Source: Ficedula albicollis (taxonomy: Eukaryota > Chordata > Aves > Passeriformes > Muscicapidae). From it: DNA of 64,000 bases. Every line of letters starts with the position of its first letter. Position 1 is the first letter of the stretch. The translations under genes were made by a program, and so were the position numbers. The notes under the pieces are model-generated. The model was given only the letters and a program-made list of their open reading frames with translations. It did not search any database and was not told the origin of the DNA. Positions 1 to 11,008 of this stretch are shown one piece after another. The stretch is from the NCBI RefSeq assembly GCF_000247815.1, contig NC_021674.1, forward strand, positions 80,832,935-80,896,934, read 5' to 3'.

Positions 1-483
1 GTGAGTCTGAAGGTATCACCCAGAACTCTCTGTGTTAGGGAACATAGGGCCACTTCTGCTTCTTTTCTTTCATGCTTAATTGGATTATCCCTAAAAGGCC
101 ATTGCTGTGCCAGGATTTGGCTCTCATTGACTTCCTTTCCTTGTCAAAGGGAGCATGAGAATGCAGGAGGCTCCAGCCCTCCAGTATCTAACAGAGAGAG
201 ACCCTTCCTCCTATGAGTATGGTGCCAGTAAGGATCACTTTTTTATTTCTTCTGTTTGCTGTCATGCTATCTAGCTCAAGGTAAAAAAGACATGTATATT
301 TTCCAGCTCAGCCTCAGACAGGCTTTTTTTTTTTTGAGATTTGGCTTTGTTTTTAGCAAAGTTTCAGTGGGGCTGAATGCAGGTGTAGACACACCAATAC
401 TTGAATCTTACAATCAGGGGGATGCAATTCATGTTGGTCAGAACTAGTGGGGGGGAAAGTGTGTAGTTACTGATATAATAATA
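1..483. other. Non-coding stretch, nothing recognised
   Basis: Short open frames here lack any recognisable domain and do not continue into a plausible gene. A T run of about a dozen bases lies near 321-332. I see no RNA gene, repeat family or regulatory element that I can name. Confidence 0.6.
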
Positions 484-602
484 AACTGGTTAGCTAACAC
501 AATATGACCCATCTTTTCCTCCTTTTCATATTTTTTGGAATGAACTGGTTAGCTAACACACAATATGAGCCATCTTTTCCTCCTTTTCATATTTTTTGGA
601 AT
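484..602. repeat. Tandem duplication, 59-bp period, two copies
   Basis: Two adjacent copies start at 484 and 543, both opening with AACTGGTTAGCTAACACA. The second copy has a 2-bp CA insertion and one substitution relative to the first; otherwise they match through the T-rich end. The two copies account for overlapping small open frames here, which I do not treat as coding. The divergence is small, so the event is either fairly recent or reflects two haplotypes placed in series. Confidence 0.93.
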
Positions 603-3600
603 CTTTTTTTAATTTTTATTAAAATGCAGAGGAAAAAAATATTTCTAGTTGATTTAAACTCCCTTCAAATATTTTTTCAGATCAATTCCAACTTGCTCAT
701 CTTCCATCAGTTTGGGCCACTGAACTGGAAAACTTCACATTTTCTCAGTGCTACTATTACACTTATAGCCATCATTTAAGGCTTAAGTAGAAGTTGACTT
801 ATATGCATTCCTTGGGTATAGATTTCACCCTGTATGGCTGCCAAACTCTTACATTCTTCTTATCAAGGGTATCGCATGAGCCATAAGGAGACAATAGACC
901 ATATATCTTTGTATTCAGTGACAGAGGCTTGGGCCTGCCCATCTGCCATCTCTTGATGCCACAGCTGAACTTTAACAAGTGTCTTTTATTCAGAGCTTAT
1001 TCAGAGTGGATGTGGGATAAGAGTTATGCTAGAAAACCACCTTTGGTTTAGAGACAGATGTGCAGCTAACGATGTCACAGCTGGTAAGAAAACAGGCTTA
1101 GGGGATTGATAATGGCATACAGAGCCTGTTCTTTTGGATCATATTTTGCTTAAGATGCCAGTACATACAGTAGAAAATTACCATCTGAGATTCATTTGTG
1201 ACATCTGGTAAAGGTGATGGAACCTTATCTCCTGTCTGAGCATGCCACGGGTCTGCAGTGTTTGGCCAACATTGCTAGCCCTGCTGGTAGCCTCGACAGC
1301 CACAGTGAAAATGCTCAGCCCTTGGGCCCCCTGGCACATGCTCCTCTGTCTGTCTGCTCTGTCCAATGGCCCAGGCTCATGTTCTCTGCAGCCACTTCAA
1401 GGTCTTGGCATTGGGACCTAAGTAGTAAGCCTGGTAGGAGACTTGCCTGCTAAATGGATGATCTGTCAGAGGGCAACTCAGACCACAAAAGGAAGGGGTG
1501 TGCTGGTCTGTCTGCAGGGATTACTGAAGGAGTCCTTGGTGTCACACTCCATGCCAAGGGATGTCATGCAAATGTCTCAAATTTGGTGAGGTAAATCCAG
1601 ATCTTTTTCTCTATAGCTTCAGAGTCAGGAGTTTTTAATGAACACGGAATTTATTAAAAGACACCGGGACACAGGTACAGCCGGGCTGCAAAGTCAGAAA
1701 CAGAAGATTTTATGGCCCATTTTAATATCACAAGAAGCTCTTATTCATGGAAGATCCTATGCTCCAGTAACAGCAACTCATATTTTCTTGATATTCTCCC
1801 TTTGTCCAGTCCTCTGTGAACCCAACTGTTCTTTGGACACAAAATGAAAAAAGCTATCCAAGCTCTGACTTAGATGGTGTTAGAACTTCAGCTCTCTTGA
1901 GGAAAAAAAATTAAATAGCCACACACAGACTAAAATGGTAACACAGCAAATCAGCCAAAGCTCGTCAGCATGTAACCAAGGCTGCATTGTTCTTCCCTTC
2001 CTCCCTGCCAATAATTTTTGAGTCTAAGGATATTCTGCTATAATTCATTTCCTGTGCTTAAGAAATTCTGCCCATGATGCCAGAACATCTAAATCTGGTA
2101 ATTACTTCCACTGTCCCACTTGGCACAGCTCTGTTTCAGCTCCCAATTAAATCTTGTAGCGTAGAAGTGAGAAGTGATGCTACATTGGTTTAGAACATCA
2201 CTGAAGTCAAGGTTAGCAGGAGACAGTTTTGCAGAATCCTTTGGAATGATGATGTCAATGCAGGAGCCTTGCTCAAGGACCATCCTTGACTTGTAGAAAC
2301 ATTTCTGTCAAGGTTTCTTTTAGTTAATATCTATTTGTGCACTTCTGAGACTTGGATTGGTTTTCCAATGCCATTTTAGTGAAGTAGTAGGGAGAAATAA
2401 ATGTTTTAAGGTTTTCTAGCTTGTATGAGAGTCTCTGAGTTGTCAGAAAACTGTTTCAATCCAGCTGAGATGAAACAATTAAGTTTTCACACAGATATTA
2501 CTCCTTAACAATGCTCTTTCCCTACAGCTATTCAATATTTAGTTTCAATTCGTAGGCCTCTTAAATTGAGTTAGCAATACAGCATAATCCTGGAGCTATC
2601 CCGTCTCTAATCCTATAACAATACATTTTGTCATTTCAAAAATGGCCTCTCTTTCTTTCTTTTTTTATTTCTTTTTTTTTGTTTGTCCCAAAGGCAAACA
2701 TGCTCATGCTCCAGGAATGTGTCTATTGCAGCCAAAAGAGGAAATCCAACTAATCAAAATGTTATCAGCAATTAACAAAGTAGTTTAATGATTTTTTTCA
2801 GCATTTCAGAAAAAAGAAAATAAAACACCAGGTCCAACTAAGTTTATTTAGCTGCACTAGTCTCTGGTATTCTGCCAATGTTCTTTATAACGGGGATTTA
2901 GAAGCTAATAGTATTGGAGATTAGAAATTGGTGTCAGTTACAGAACTGTGCAAAGTGATTTCTTTGCATTAAGACATAACAGCTGAAATGAATAAAATAC
3001 ATTTCATTCTTACTTTTTTCATTTAGCTGTAATTGTAGTTTTGGCATGCTGGCCAAGTCTCTTTGTCTTGGTGGGATGGCCCCATTCCTTATTCAAAGAA
3101 TACTGGGAAAAAAATGAAAAAAAGGAATGTATATCATAATTTGACTGAAAAAAAAACCCCAACTCAACAAACCCACCAGTCCCTTTGCTTCCTTTATGTG
3201 TAGCACAGAAAACCCTGATTAAAAAGTAAACAAATAAAAGGAGACTCTCTTGAACCTGCTCCTGCCAGCCTCACAGCTGGTGAAGGCTGCTGGCTGCAGT
3301 CTGGAGTGGGGCTGGGGCTCTTGCCTGCCAAAACCACTGTCCTGAGATGCTTTGGCAGTACCAGGTCTGGTTCCTGACCTTCCCTGCATGAACCTGGAGT
3401 GGAATGTCCCCTGCCTGCCAGCAGTGAAGAGGGAGGCATTAAGATCAATGTAGGTGTGTTTTCATGCTCTTCCATAGCAATTCACAGCTATAGCTAAAAA
3501 TAATACATGGCAACCTTTTAAAGTTGCCCAAAAGCTCTTAATTAAAGTTGCTGGGGGACGCAAAGGGGGTGGAATCACAGAAAACCCATTGATTAGGTTC

Positions 3601-5840
3601 AATAGGGCCTTGTTTTTAAAAATGGAATTTGGGGCCCCAGAGTAACCCTTTAAACAGATCTTTGTCAAATACCTCAGTGATTCAGCACGTGCCATTCCAC
3701 ATTGAGGATTTATTACAAACTTAATAACATAAGTAATTTTAATGGACTGAGCGTGTCCACGTGTGTGTGCGTGCATACTTGTAAGGGATTATAGTTTTCC
3801 AACTACTAATTTCCTTGCAAATTAAAATGTTAATATTTGACACACACTTGAAAGCCTCACAACAACAAACAAAAGTTAAGCCGAGTTGTTAGCACACAGA
3901 GAAAGTGCAGAAAACTTGCCAACATCACCGATTTCAGCTTTATATAACCAATAGCTTATAAACACTTAATTGGAATCTGTGCAAAAATGTGTTTCTGGGC
4001 TGAAACCACCTGCCATGTCCGGTTTCAAATAAATGCCACCTGCTGAGGATCAGCCTTTGACAAACATGTGGGCAAATCAGTTCTTAGTCCAGCAAAGTGC
4101 CACCCAACAGCAGAGTGAGTCTCGTCTGGCCGAGGGTTTGGATCACAGATGAAAAGAACCCCGTGCTGGAGCAGATGCAGCTGTGGTCTAGATAGGAGAT
4201 TTTTTAGTGGCTGTTTAACAAGGGCTGTCTCTTATCAGGAAAGCACTCGTTAGCCAGTCTTATTTACTAGCAATACCAGGCAAGATAGAAAATTTATTTT
4301 TATTTAGGAAAAAAAGTAACCATAACGTGGCTTTAGTGATTTCTTAAAGGGCAAGTAAAGCATTCTTTATTTGTTATAAATGGTTTTATGAACAAAAATT
4401 GATTTAAATGCTAATCTTCAGGTAAGACACTGTGACACAAAACCTGATAGCTGTGGGAAGGCCCTTTGTGTACATGAGCAGCTTTATACAGATGTTGTGC
4501 ATGGACCACTAACTAGCAAGGGGCACATCCTGCATGCCCCAGTTAGATTTCTGGCCACAGGCAGAACCATCCTGGCAAGATGTGAGAGGCCCTTTAGTGA
4601 GAATCCTTTAGAGTATGTCCTTGCAGGTCTTGCTTGGGAGCATATTCTGCACCAGGATGGCCCTGTAGGAGGGGAATCATCATCATCCCCTGCCATTTCC
4701 TAAATAAGACCCATGACAGTGTAACCAGAAGGTCACGTTACAGGGCCATTTGTATCTTGAAGGTGTTTGGGATGCTGTGATTGCTGACTAGATCCAGCTT
4801 TTTAATAACAAGCCCTGGCTTTTTACTGACTAGATCCTGCTTTATCTTTGCCTTATTTGATAAAATAACATACAATGCAATTTTTACCATGCAGTACCTA
4901 GCTTTTCTGGGAAGTTTAGGAGCGAACTTTGGAGCTGAGTATGATTATCAGGAATTATGAAGCCACAGTGAGAGCAAACACGAATAAAGCAGTATTTGAT
5001 TTACAAACCAGTTTAGACAGAAGAGAGGCTCCTCAGCTGCACTGCAGGACAATGCAGCCCTTGGCCACGCTGAGCCACGCGGGGCCCCGTGCAGAAAGCT
5101 TTTTTGTTTCTTGCCAAAGAAAACCTTTGCCTGCTCTGAGACAGGCTGCAACCTGGGCTCCTCAGAGATCAGTTCTCTGCTAGCTCTGGGAAGTGAGCAG
5201 CAGCAGAAGGTGGGAACGTGGTAAAAGGTTTTGGGAAGGGTTTGCTGTTCCTGAAGAAATGCTGATTCTGTTGAAGCACCAGGGCTAAAGGAAGGTAGCT
5301 GGGACCCCTGGCCAGACTCATCTACACCTTGAGAATGGCATCAGAGGCAGCAGTCATAAGCCTGACTGGCATACATCAAATCCTGGGCTGTAGGTCCACA
5401 CAAGTACCCTTTGCTCAGACCAGCTCTGCAGCAAATTGAATGTTACCCTCCCAACATGATGGCCCAAATCTCTAAGTGATAGTTTGCCATGTCCTTAATC
5501 CCCATGAGTGCCCAGGACTGATGCAGACACAGCTGCAGCACAGGGTGGGGAGAGTTTCCCATGCAGGTTAGGAGAAGGGATAGCATCTAAGCAGGCCAGG
5601 GAGAAAAGGTGGGGGTGTGTCAGGTGGGACATAGGATGGCATAGAAGCTAATCCCCTACTCAAACAAGAGACAAAATAATCCTAGAGGTGCTCCCCTGAC
5701 ATCTGCTTAAATATTGGATGAAACTTCTCTGGGAGACAGTCTCTGTCTCCTTTGGCCATTAGCTATTTTATCCCAGTCAGCTCTTCTGCTACACTAGTAC
5801 AAGCTTTACTTAATTACATGACAATATTATCAAAACACTC
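603..5840. other. Non-coding AT-rich stretch
   Basis: I find no gene and no interspersed repeat that I can name. Open frames are short (none above about 105 codons), are scattered on both strands and show no family signature. Low-complexity patches include a T-rich stretch at about 2646-2690 and a short alternating GT tract near 3762-3775. The interval could contain conserved non-coding elements (for example AT-rich 3780-4100), but that cannot be judged without alignment to other birds. Confidence 0.6.
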
Positions 5841-6357
5841 GTTTCACTGTCAGAAAAAAAGACTTGTACTTCTTCTCCGTATGAAATACCATGAAATTTA
5901 AACTGTAAAAGTTTTGTTCTGATCTGTAATGGAAACAAGTTTGAAAATGTCAAAATATGTCCAGAAATGGTAATTTCATTTTTTTTTGACCAGCTGTATT
6001 GCCAATGCTTGCTATTTTCCTGGAAATACCTGAAATATTTGTTATATTTTTTTAAATTCCTGCTGTTTCACTGTCAGAAAAAAAGAGTTGTACTTCTTCT
6101 TCGTATGAAATACCATGAAATTTAAACTGTAAACGTTTCACTGTCAGAAAAAAAGACTTGTACTTCTTCTCCGTATGAAATACCATGAAATTTAAACTGT
6201 AAAAGTTTTGTTCTGATCTGTAATGGAAACAAGTTTGAAAATGTCAAAATATGTCCAGAAATGGTAATTTCATTTTTTTTTGACCAGCTGTATTGCCAAT
6301 GCTTGCTATTTTCCTGGAAATACCTGAAATATTTGTTATATTTTTTTAAATTCCTGC
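5841..6357. repeat. Compound tandem duplication: 223-bp copy, 70-bp partial copy, 223-bp copy
   Basis: Copy A (5841-6063) and copy B (6135-6357) read identically by eye over 223 bp. Between them, after one spacer base, lies a 70-bp partial copy (6065-6134) that matches the first 70 bp of A and B with two differences. The unit starting at A repeats with a 294-bp period. The partial copy has diverged while A and B have not, so the short duplication looks older than the long one, or A and B are one locus assembled twice. Confidence 0.95.
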
Positions 6358-6532
6358 ATATCTTTTTTTCTAAAACAAATTTTTTTATCTTAAATGGGTG
6401 CAGAGAAGAAGTAAAAAATATATCCCACCCTGATGAGTCCAAATCAAGAAAATTGGGAAACCCTACTTTTACTTGCATATTAATAGAATTTCTGAGACAG
6501 TCTCTTGGTTTTTTCAAGGCTTGTTGCCTGGT

Positions 6533-6626
6533 TTTTAAAAACGTGTGATTGTTTTCTTGTGTCCCAGACAGCAGTCAGATTTTAAAAACATGTGATTGTT
6601 TTCTTGTGTCCCAGACAGCAGTCAGA
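6533..6626. repeat. Tandem duplication, 47-bp period, two copies
   Basis: Adjacent copies at 6533-6579 and 6580-6626 begin with TTTTAAAAAC and end in CAGCAGTCAGA. They differ by a single G/A transition. No gene spans them. The junction is clean, with no intervening filler. Confidence 0.95.
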
Positions 6627-7069
6627 GGCAAGTCACAGAATTTGCCCAACAAAACCACCTTTCCCACAGTAGCAAAGGTGTTATTAGTGAGGTTGTGGGA
6701 GTGCAAGGAGGCTGACAGTTTCATGGATGTTTTACGTTAAGAAAGCTCAAAATCTTGAGTGCTGTCTGCTCAGAAATGCCTGCATTGTATTCCAGCCACC
6801 AAAGCACCATTTTGCACCTTTCTGGGTTTTGCTCCAGCAATGTCATCCTCCTGATGGTATTTAGGTCAATCTCCAAGTTGATGCTCAGCCACCAAAGGTC
6901 TCATGGCATGTGCTGCATTTCCTTAGTCTCATGGCATGCAAGCCAGACCCAAAATGTAAGAGAAGAAAGAGGCTTAGGGTGCTTTTCCCACTGTCAAGGT
7001 TGAGCAGGGCTCTCAGAGTGTGTTTGGAGCCCCAGTGAGTGGCTGGGTGTGTGGAATGCCAGAAGGACG
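6627..7069. other. Non-coding stretch, nothing recognised
   Basis: Small open frames only, without recognisable domains. No repeat family or RNA gene is seen between the duplications on either side. Confidence 0.55.
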
Positions 7070-7181
7070 TGGTGAGACAAGAGAAGGGTTTGGCTGTAGT
7101 CTCCCATCTGGAAGGGAGTGGGAATGGAGTGGTGAGACAAGAGAAGGGTAGTCTCCCATCTGGAAGGGAGTGGGAATGGAG
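7070..7181. repeat. Tandem duplication, about 60-bp period, two copies
   Basis: The word GGTGAGACAAGAGAAGGGT occurs at 7071 and again at 7131. It is followed in both copies by AGTCTCCCATCTGGAAGGGA and a purine-rich end. The second copy lacks about 9 bp present in the first, just after the shared opening. The unit is purine-rich on the plus strand. Confidence 0.93.
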
Positions 7182-7967
7182 GTGGAAGAGGGGCTGGGAC
7201 AGGCAGGTGTTGTACAGACACCCAGGCTACAGCATTGGCTTCTCCATTAAAGGTTTGGGAGAAGGGGGTAGGACTGGAATCCCCTTTCATGTGTAAATCT
7301 TGTTCTGCTGCTGCTGCCTCGGGATATTCGTATGAATGCTAAACCCTCTGGTCCCCAAGATGCTGAGGGGCTGAGTTGAGGCAAGAAGAGAGGCTGAGGG
7401 ATGAGTGGATCTCACAGACCTTCTCATCCTTGCTCTCTCTCTCTCTGGGAGATTGTGTATTGTTCCCAGCCTGGTTTTACTCATCTTGCTCAGAGTAATT
7501 TCCGCACCTTGAGCATTTCCCTCAGGCAAATGAGCAGAGAGGTACCAAGGTGGCATCCAAGTAATTGTTCCTTGGGCTCTTTTTAATACCGTTTATGTGA
7601 ATCAAGGGCTGAGTTCATAAGGCTTTTCAGGCCAGTCTTTCATATGGCCTGGCTCTCACTGAAGAGAGGGGAATAACACTGCTAGTAGAACCCTTTACAG
7701 TTGGAGCTTCACCCAGCGTAAACTCGGGATTAGACGTTTCAGGCAGTGCAAATGCGTGGACTTGTAATGTGTCTGCTCGGGTCCTGGCTAATCCCAACAG
7801 GTGCCATGCAGACATACTGCACATTAAAGATTTGTTGTGGGGATGAGGGAAAAAATAGCAAGAGGCTGGGAGAAAAAGTACATTTCAAAAGCAATTTTCC
7901 TCCTCACAGAAATTCTGTTCTTGCAAATAAATTTCACTCCTACAGAAGATTCACATTCACCAATTTC
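7182..7967. other. Non-coding stretch with a short CT microsatellite
   Basis: A (CT)n tract lies at about 7433-7446. Open frames on both strands are under about 115 codons and have no recognisable product. Nothing else can be named here. Confidence 0.55.
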
Positions 7968-8085
7968 ATTTATGCTCATACGCAGTTTGGAGGAGTCTCA
8001 AATATGCCGATCCAGCATTGTTGGAATTTATGCTCATACGCAGTTTGGAGGAGAGTCTCAAATATGCCGATCCAGCATTGTTGGA
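7968..8085. repeat. Tandem duplication, 58-bp period, two copies
   Basis: Copies start at 7968 and 8026, each opening with ATTTATGCTCATACGCAGTT and closing with CCAGCATTGTTGGA. The second copy carries a 2-bp GA insertion after the shared GGAGGA. Because of that indel, open frames crossing the two copies read different peptides, which argues against coding. Confidence 0.94.
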
Positions 8086-9007
8086 TTTAAAGAAATTAAT
8101 AAAAACAACTCCAAGCAGATGGTTGAAACAATTATGCTTTTCACAGAAAGCCTTGCAGACTGCACAGAAAGTTATGAAAATAATCCTTTCAATTAGTGTG
8201 TGGTCAGTGCACCTGCAAAGGAGACTTGTCCAAGTAAAAGTATCAACTAGTGTCAATGAGAACAATTCATGAATTCATCATGAGGGCCTTTTTCTATTAC
8301 CACATTTACACAGATGTGAATCCCTGGGGTGCAGACACCAGAAGGGTAACCCTACTGTAATCCAAAGAGCATGAGAAACATGAGCTCAGATCAGGAAAGC
8401 TATTAATTTTTGTGTATATTTGACTTCAGCATCTTTTCCCCTCTTGCACACACTGCATTTAATAATCATATCTATCTACCTTCCCTGCATTTCTCAGCTC
8501 TCTAGTAAGAAATAACATATTAATTCCTGGTGGAAAATGACATCAGCTAGAGCACTCTAGAAGACCAAAGGGATTTGCAGCTCTGTAATTTTATCACCTG
8601 TACCAAAGTTGTAAATGAGTTCATCAAGCTGGTAGAATAATACTCATATTGTAGTGCAGTTTTAACCCCACGGTGCCGGGTGCATGCAGCATTATCATGT
8701 ATTGCCCAATGGGTCATCACAGCAGAGTGACATTAGAGGGGAACAACCGAATAACTTGGACAAAATTGTTGAAAAATTGAAAGTCCTGAAGCAAAGAGAG
8801 CTGAAATGAGAGTGAAAGTTGCATAGTGTATAACGTATCTTCTTCTTCTTGATCTTCTACAATTTTCTTTTGCAATTATGAAGAACCTCATGTTTCTGTA
8901 ATAACAGAAGCTTGAATCAGATGATAACAACTATACATTTGATCTATAAAATTAAGAAACACAACAAGTTTGTAGCTCAATAAACACACAGTAAATTCCT
9001 GAAACAG
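8086..9007. other. Non-coding stretch, nothing recognised
   Basis: AT-rich sequence without a recognisable gene, RNA or repeat family. A short CTT-rich tract occurs near 8839-8850. Confidence 0.55.
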
Positions 9008-9160
9008 CATAAAACATAAAGAACAGAGGAGGGGAAGACTGTGATGTTTACCAGCAGCTCGTGGGCAGAGGACATTATTTTAAACATAAAACATAAAGAA
9101 CAGAGGAGGGGAAGTCTGTGATGTTTATCAGCAGCTCGTGGGCAGAGGACATTATTTTAA
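9008..9160. repeat. Tandem duplication, 77-bp period, two copies
   Basis: Copies begin at 9008 and 9085 with CATAAAACATAAAGAACAGA and run to ACATTATTTTAAA. Two substitutions separate them (GACTGTG against GTCTGTG, and TTACCAG against TTATCAG). No gene is involved. Confidence 0.95.
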
Positions 9161-10139
9161 ATAAAGTATGTATTTATTGACTTCTTCTGTATCTGAGTGT
9201 AATATTCTAGAGTTTGCAGCATACAAAGTAAAGGCCAGCAGGGTGTATGTCAAAAAGCCAGGCCACAAAGGGATGGCTCTGATATCAAAGACCTCTGCAG
9301 ACTTTGAACATTTAGATAAACATTAGTTTATTCAGATTGCTTTAACAGGTTTTTTTCTAGCAAAAATAACCAAAACAAAAAAGTGGCAAGACTTTGTAAA
9401 AATGGCTGTTCTTTAGATTTGGGTACTATTAGCACATTTTCCTTTTAATTCTTAATTAATAACTATGAAAAATGCCTATTGGTATGATATTACATGGTAC
9501 ATGGCTTGTTTTTGCATTCCCTGCAAACAAAAGGCAGATAGAGGTATTTGTTTGTAATGTATTCTCTGCTGTGTGATGAGACCAGTGACAAAGCTCCATG
9601 CAGCTGCAACGCCCATGATTGAGCTCTGCCCTGGGATTTGCTGCACCACAAACACAGGAGTCAGGGAAGCTCCAGAGCTGCTGGATGTCAGTGACACCCC
9701 TGATATTGGTAAATTGACTCCATCTCCACCTCCAGGGAGGGGGTGGGATGCAGGAGGACCACATTGTATATATCCTAGTGAGGAGCATGCATGCAAGCCA
9801 AGGTGGAGATGGGGGAATATGTAAACCACAAGTAATGTTTGGAACAGTTAAATGGTATGCAGAAAGCACTGGTAACAGGCTGGTGAGCAAACCTTTCCTT
9901 CACTGCTCCAGGAAAGTTAGTGTTCCCTTCAGCATGGAGGAGACTATACCTGCTGGTACCTTCTGGTCAAAGCAGGAAAATTAGATATTAAAGTTTTTTC
10001 TTGCTCAATCTAAGAGAGCGTTTTGCTTTCAGTCAGTAGAATTCAGGAGTGTTAATGAGAGCAGGGTTTGATCCAGAGGTTTTATTTCCCTACTTGTCTT
10101 TTGCTGGAAAAGAGGCCCAGTTTCTCAGTGCTTTGTCCC
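9161..10139. other. Non-coding stretch, nothing recognised
   Basis: Overlapping open frames on the minus strand at 9456-9890 (up to 144 codons) have no recognisable domain, and competing frames overlap them on both strands. I do not call a gene. Confidence 0.55.
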
Positions 10140-10870
10140 TGGAGAAGTCATTTGCACCTGCGCAGCATGTAGGCAGCCCTGCCAAATCGCAGGGAGAAGT
10201 GTTCGCGGTGCCAAACGAGCCTTGCTGATTTCTTATTTAGCAATCACATCTTAGCACATTTTTCCTTCCTCCCCTCTCTCTGATGTGCCCATTCAGCTCA
10301 TTTGAAAGGTGTGCTTTGCAGCATTTGAAAGCAGTTTCGCACTGCCGCAGATGCGCGCAGTGCTGCGAGGGCCAAGAACGGGGTTTGTCAGCGGAGCCAA
10401 AGCACAGCATTCGCTTCCAATGCACGCTGGCAAGTAATTTCTCATGGATTTCAACAAAAGATGGGATTTAGCCCATCATCCTCCCTCCCCAGGATTGCCA
10501 TTAAGGCTCAGGCCGTGGGGGAAACGGTGAGTGCTTCCAGACCGTTAATCACCGCGTGTTTACAGTCTTGGAAACCAGAATTAAAGATCCTTGGAAATCC
10601 AAACCCGAACACTTCTAGGCCTGATTCAGTGCTGTTCTGTCCCCGGAGCAGAAAGCTGCCGTGGTGCTTTGGCAGGGCTGTGCAGCCCTGCTGTGCAGGT
10701 GCGAGTGGCTGCTCTGCAGGAGCGTCCCCAGGATGCAAGCCCTCCGTACCCCGCCAAGGTGAGTGCCGCTGCAGCCGCTGGAGACGCCAGCGGCGAGAGC
10801 TGCTCCACACACGACCTCCTTTCATCGCCCTTCCGTGGCCAGCTCAAGAGGCCGACTGCTGCACAGGGAC
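10140..10870. promoter_or_regulatory. CpG-enriched pocket, possible weak CpG-island-like element
   Basis: CpG dinucleotides are clearly denser than in the flanking tens of kilobases. I count about nine in roughly 100 bp around 10325-10430, and more through 10510-10860. CpG retention in bird DNA often marks regulatory or exonic sequence with low methylation. Two strong donor-like motifs (GTGAGT after ACG at 10527, and after AAG at 10759) lie inside. No start, polypyrimidine-plus-acceptor pair or protein family supports an exon. It could be a promoter or enhancer, a non-coding first exon, or simply GC-rich chance sequence. Confidence 0.3.
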
Positions 10871-10939
10871 AGCTTTACACTTTTTCTTTACAGCTGGCTG
10901 CAAAGGTTTGGGGGTTTTTGGGGGTTTTTTAATATCTTT

Positions 10940-10962
10940 CTTTTTTTTTTTTTTTTTTTTAA
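10940..10962. repeat. Poly-T homopolymer tract
   Basis: An uninterrupted run of 20 T occupies 10941-10960, preceded by further T- and G-rich sequence from about 10906. It may be the tail of a minus-strand retroposed sequence, but no element body is recognisable beside it. Confidence 0.9.
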
Positions 10963-10970
10963 GAGACATG

Positions 10971-11008
10971 GAGAACCATTGAAATCGACGAGAACCATTG
11001 AAATCGAC
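10971..11008. repeat. Tandem duplication, 19-bp period, two copies
   Basis: The 19-mer GAGAACCATTGAAATCGAC is present at 10971-10989 and, without change, at 10990-11008. It directly follows the poly-T tract, which suggests replication slippage or an assembly join at the homopolymer. Confidence 0.97.

Noticed and set aside
5841..6357. CRISPR-like or satellite array
   Set aside because: Only two full copies and one partial copy are present, with no regular spacers. It is a local duplication in a vertebrate genome.
10700..10758. Small exon ending at the AAG/GTGAGT donor
   Set aside because: The upstream CAG lacks a clear polypyrimidine tract and branch context, and the encoded peptide is unfamiliar. 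It is kept only as part of the CpG-rich pocket.
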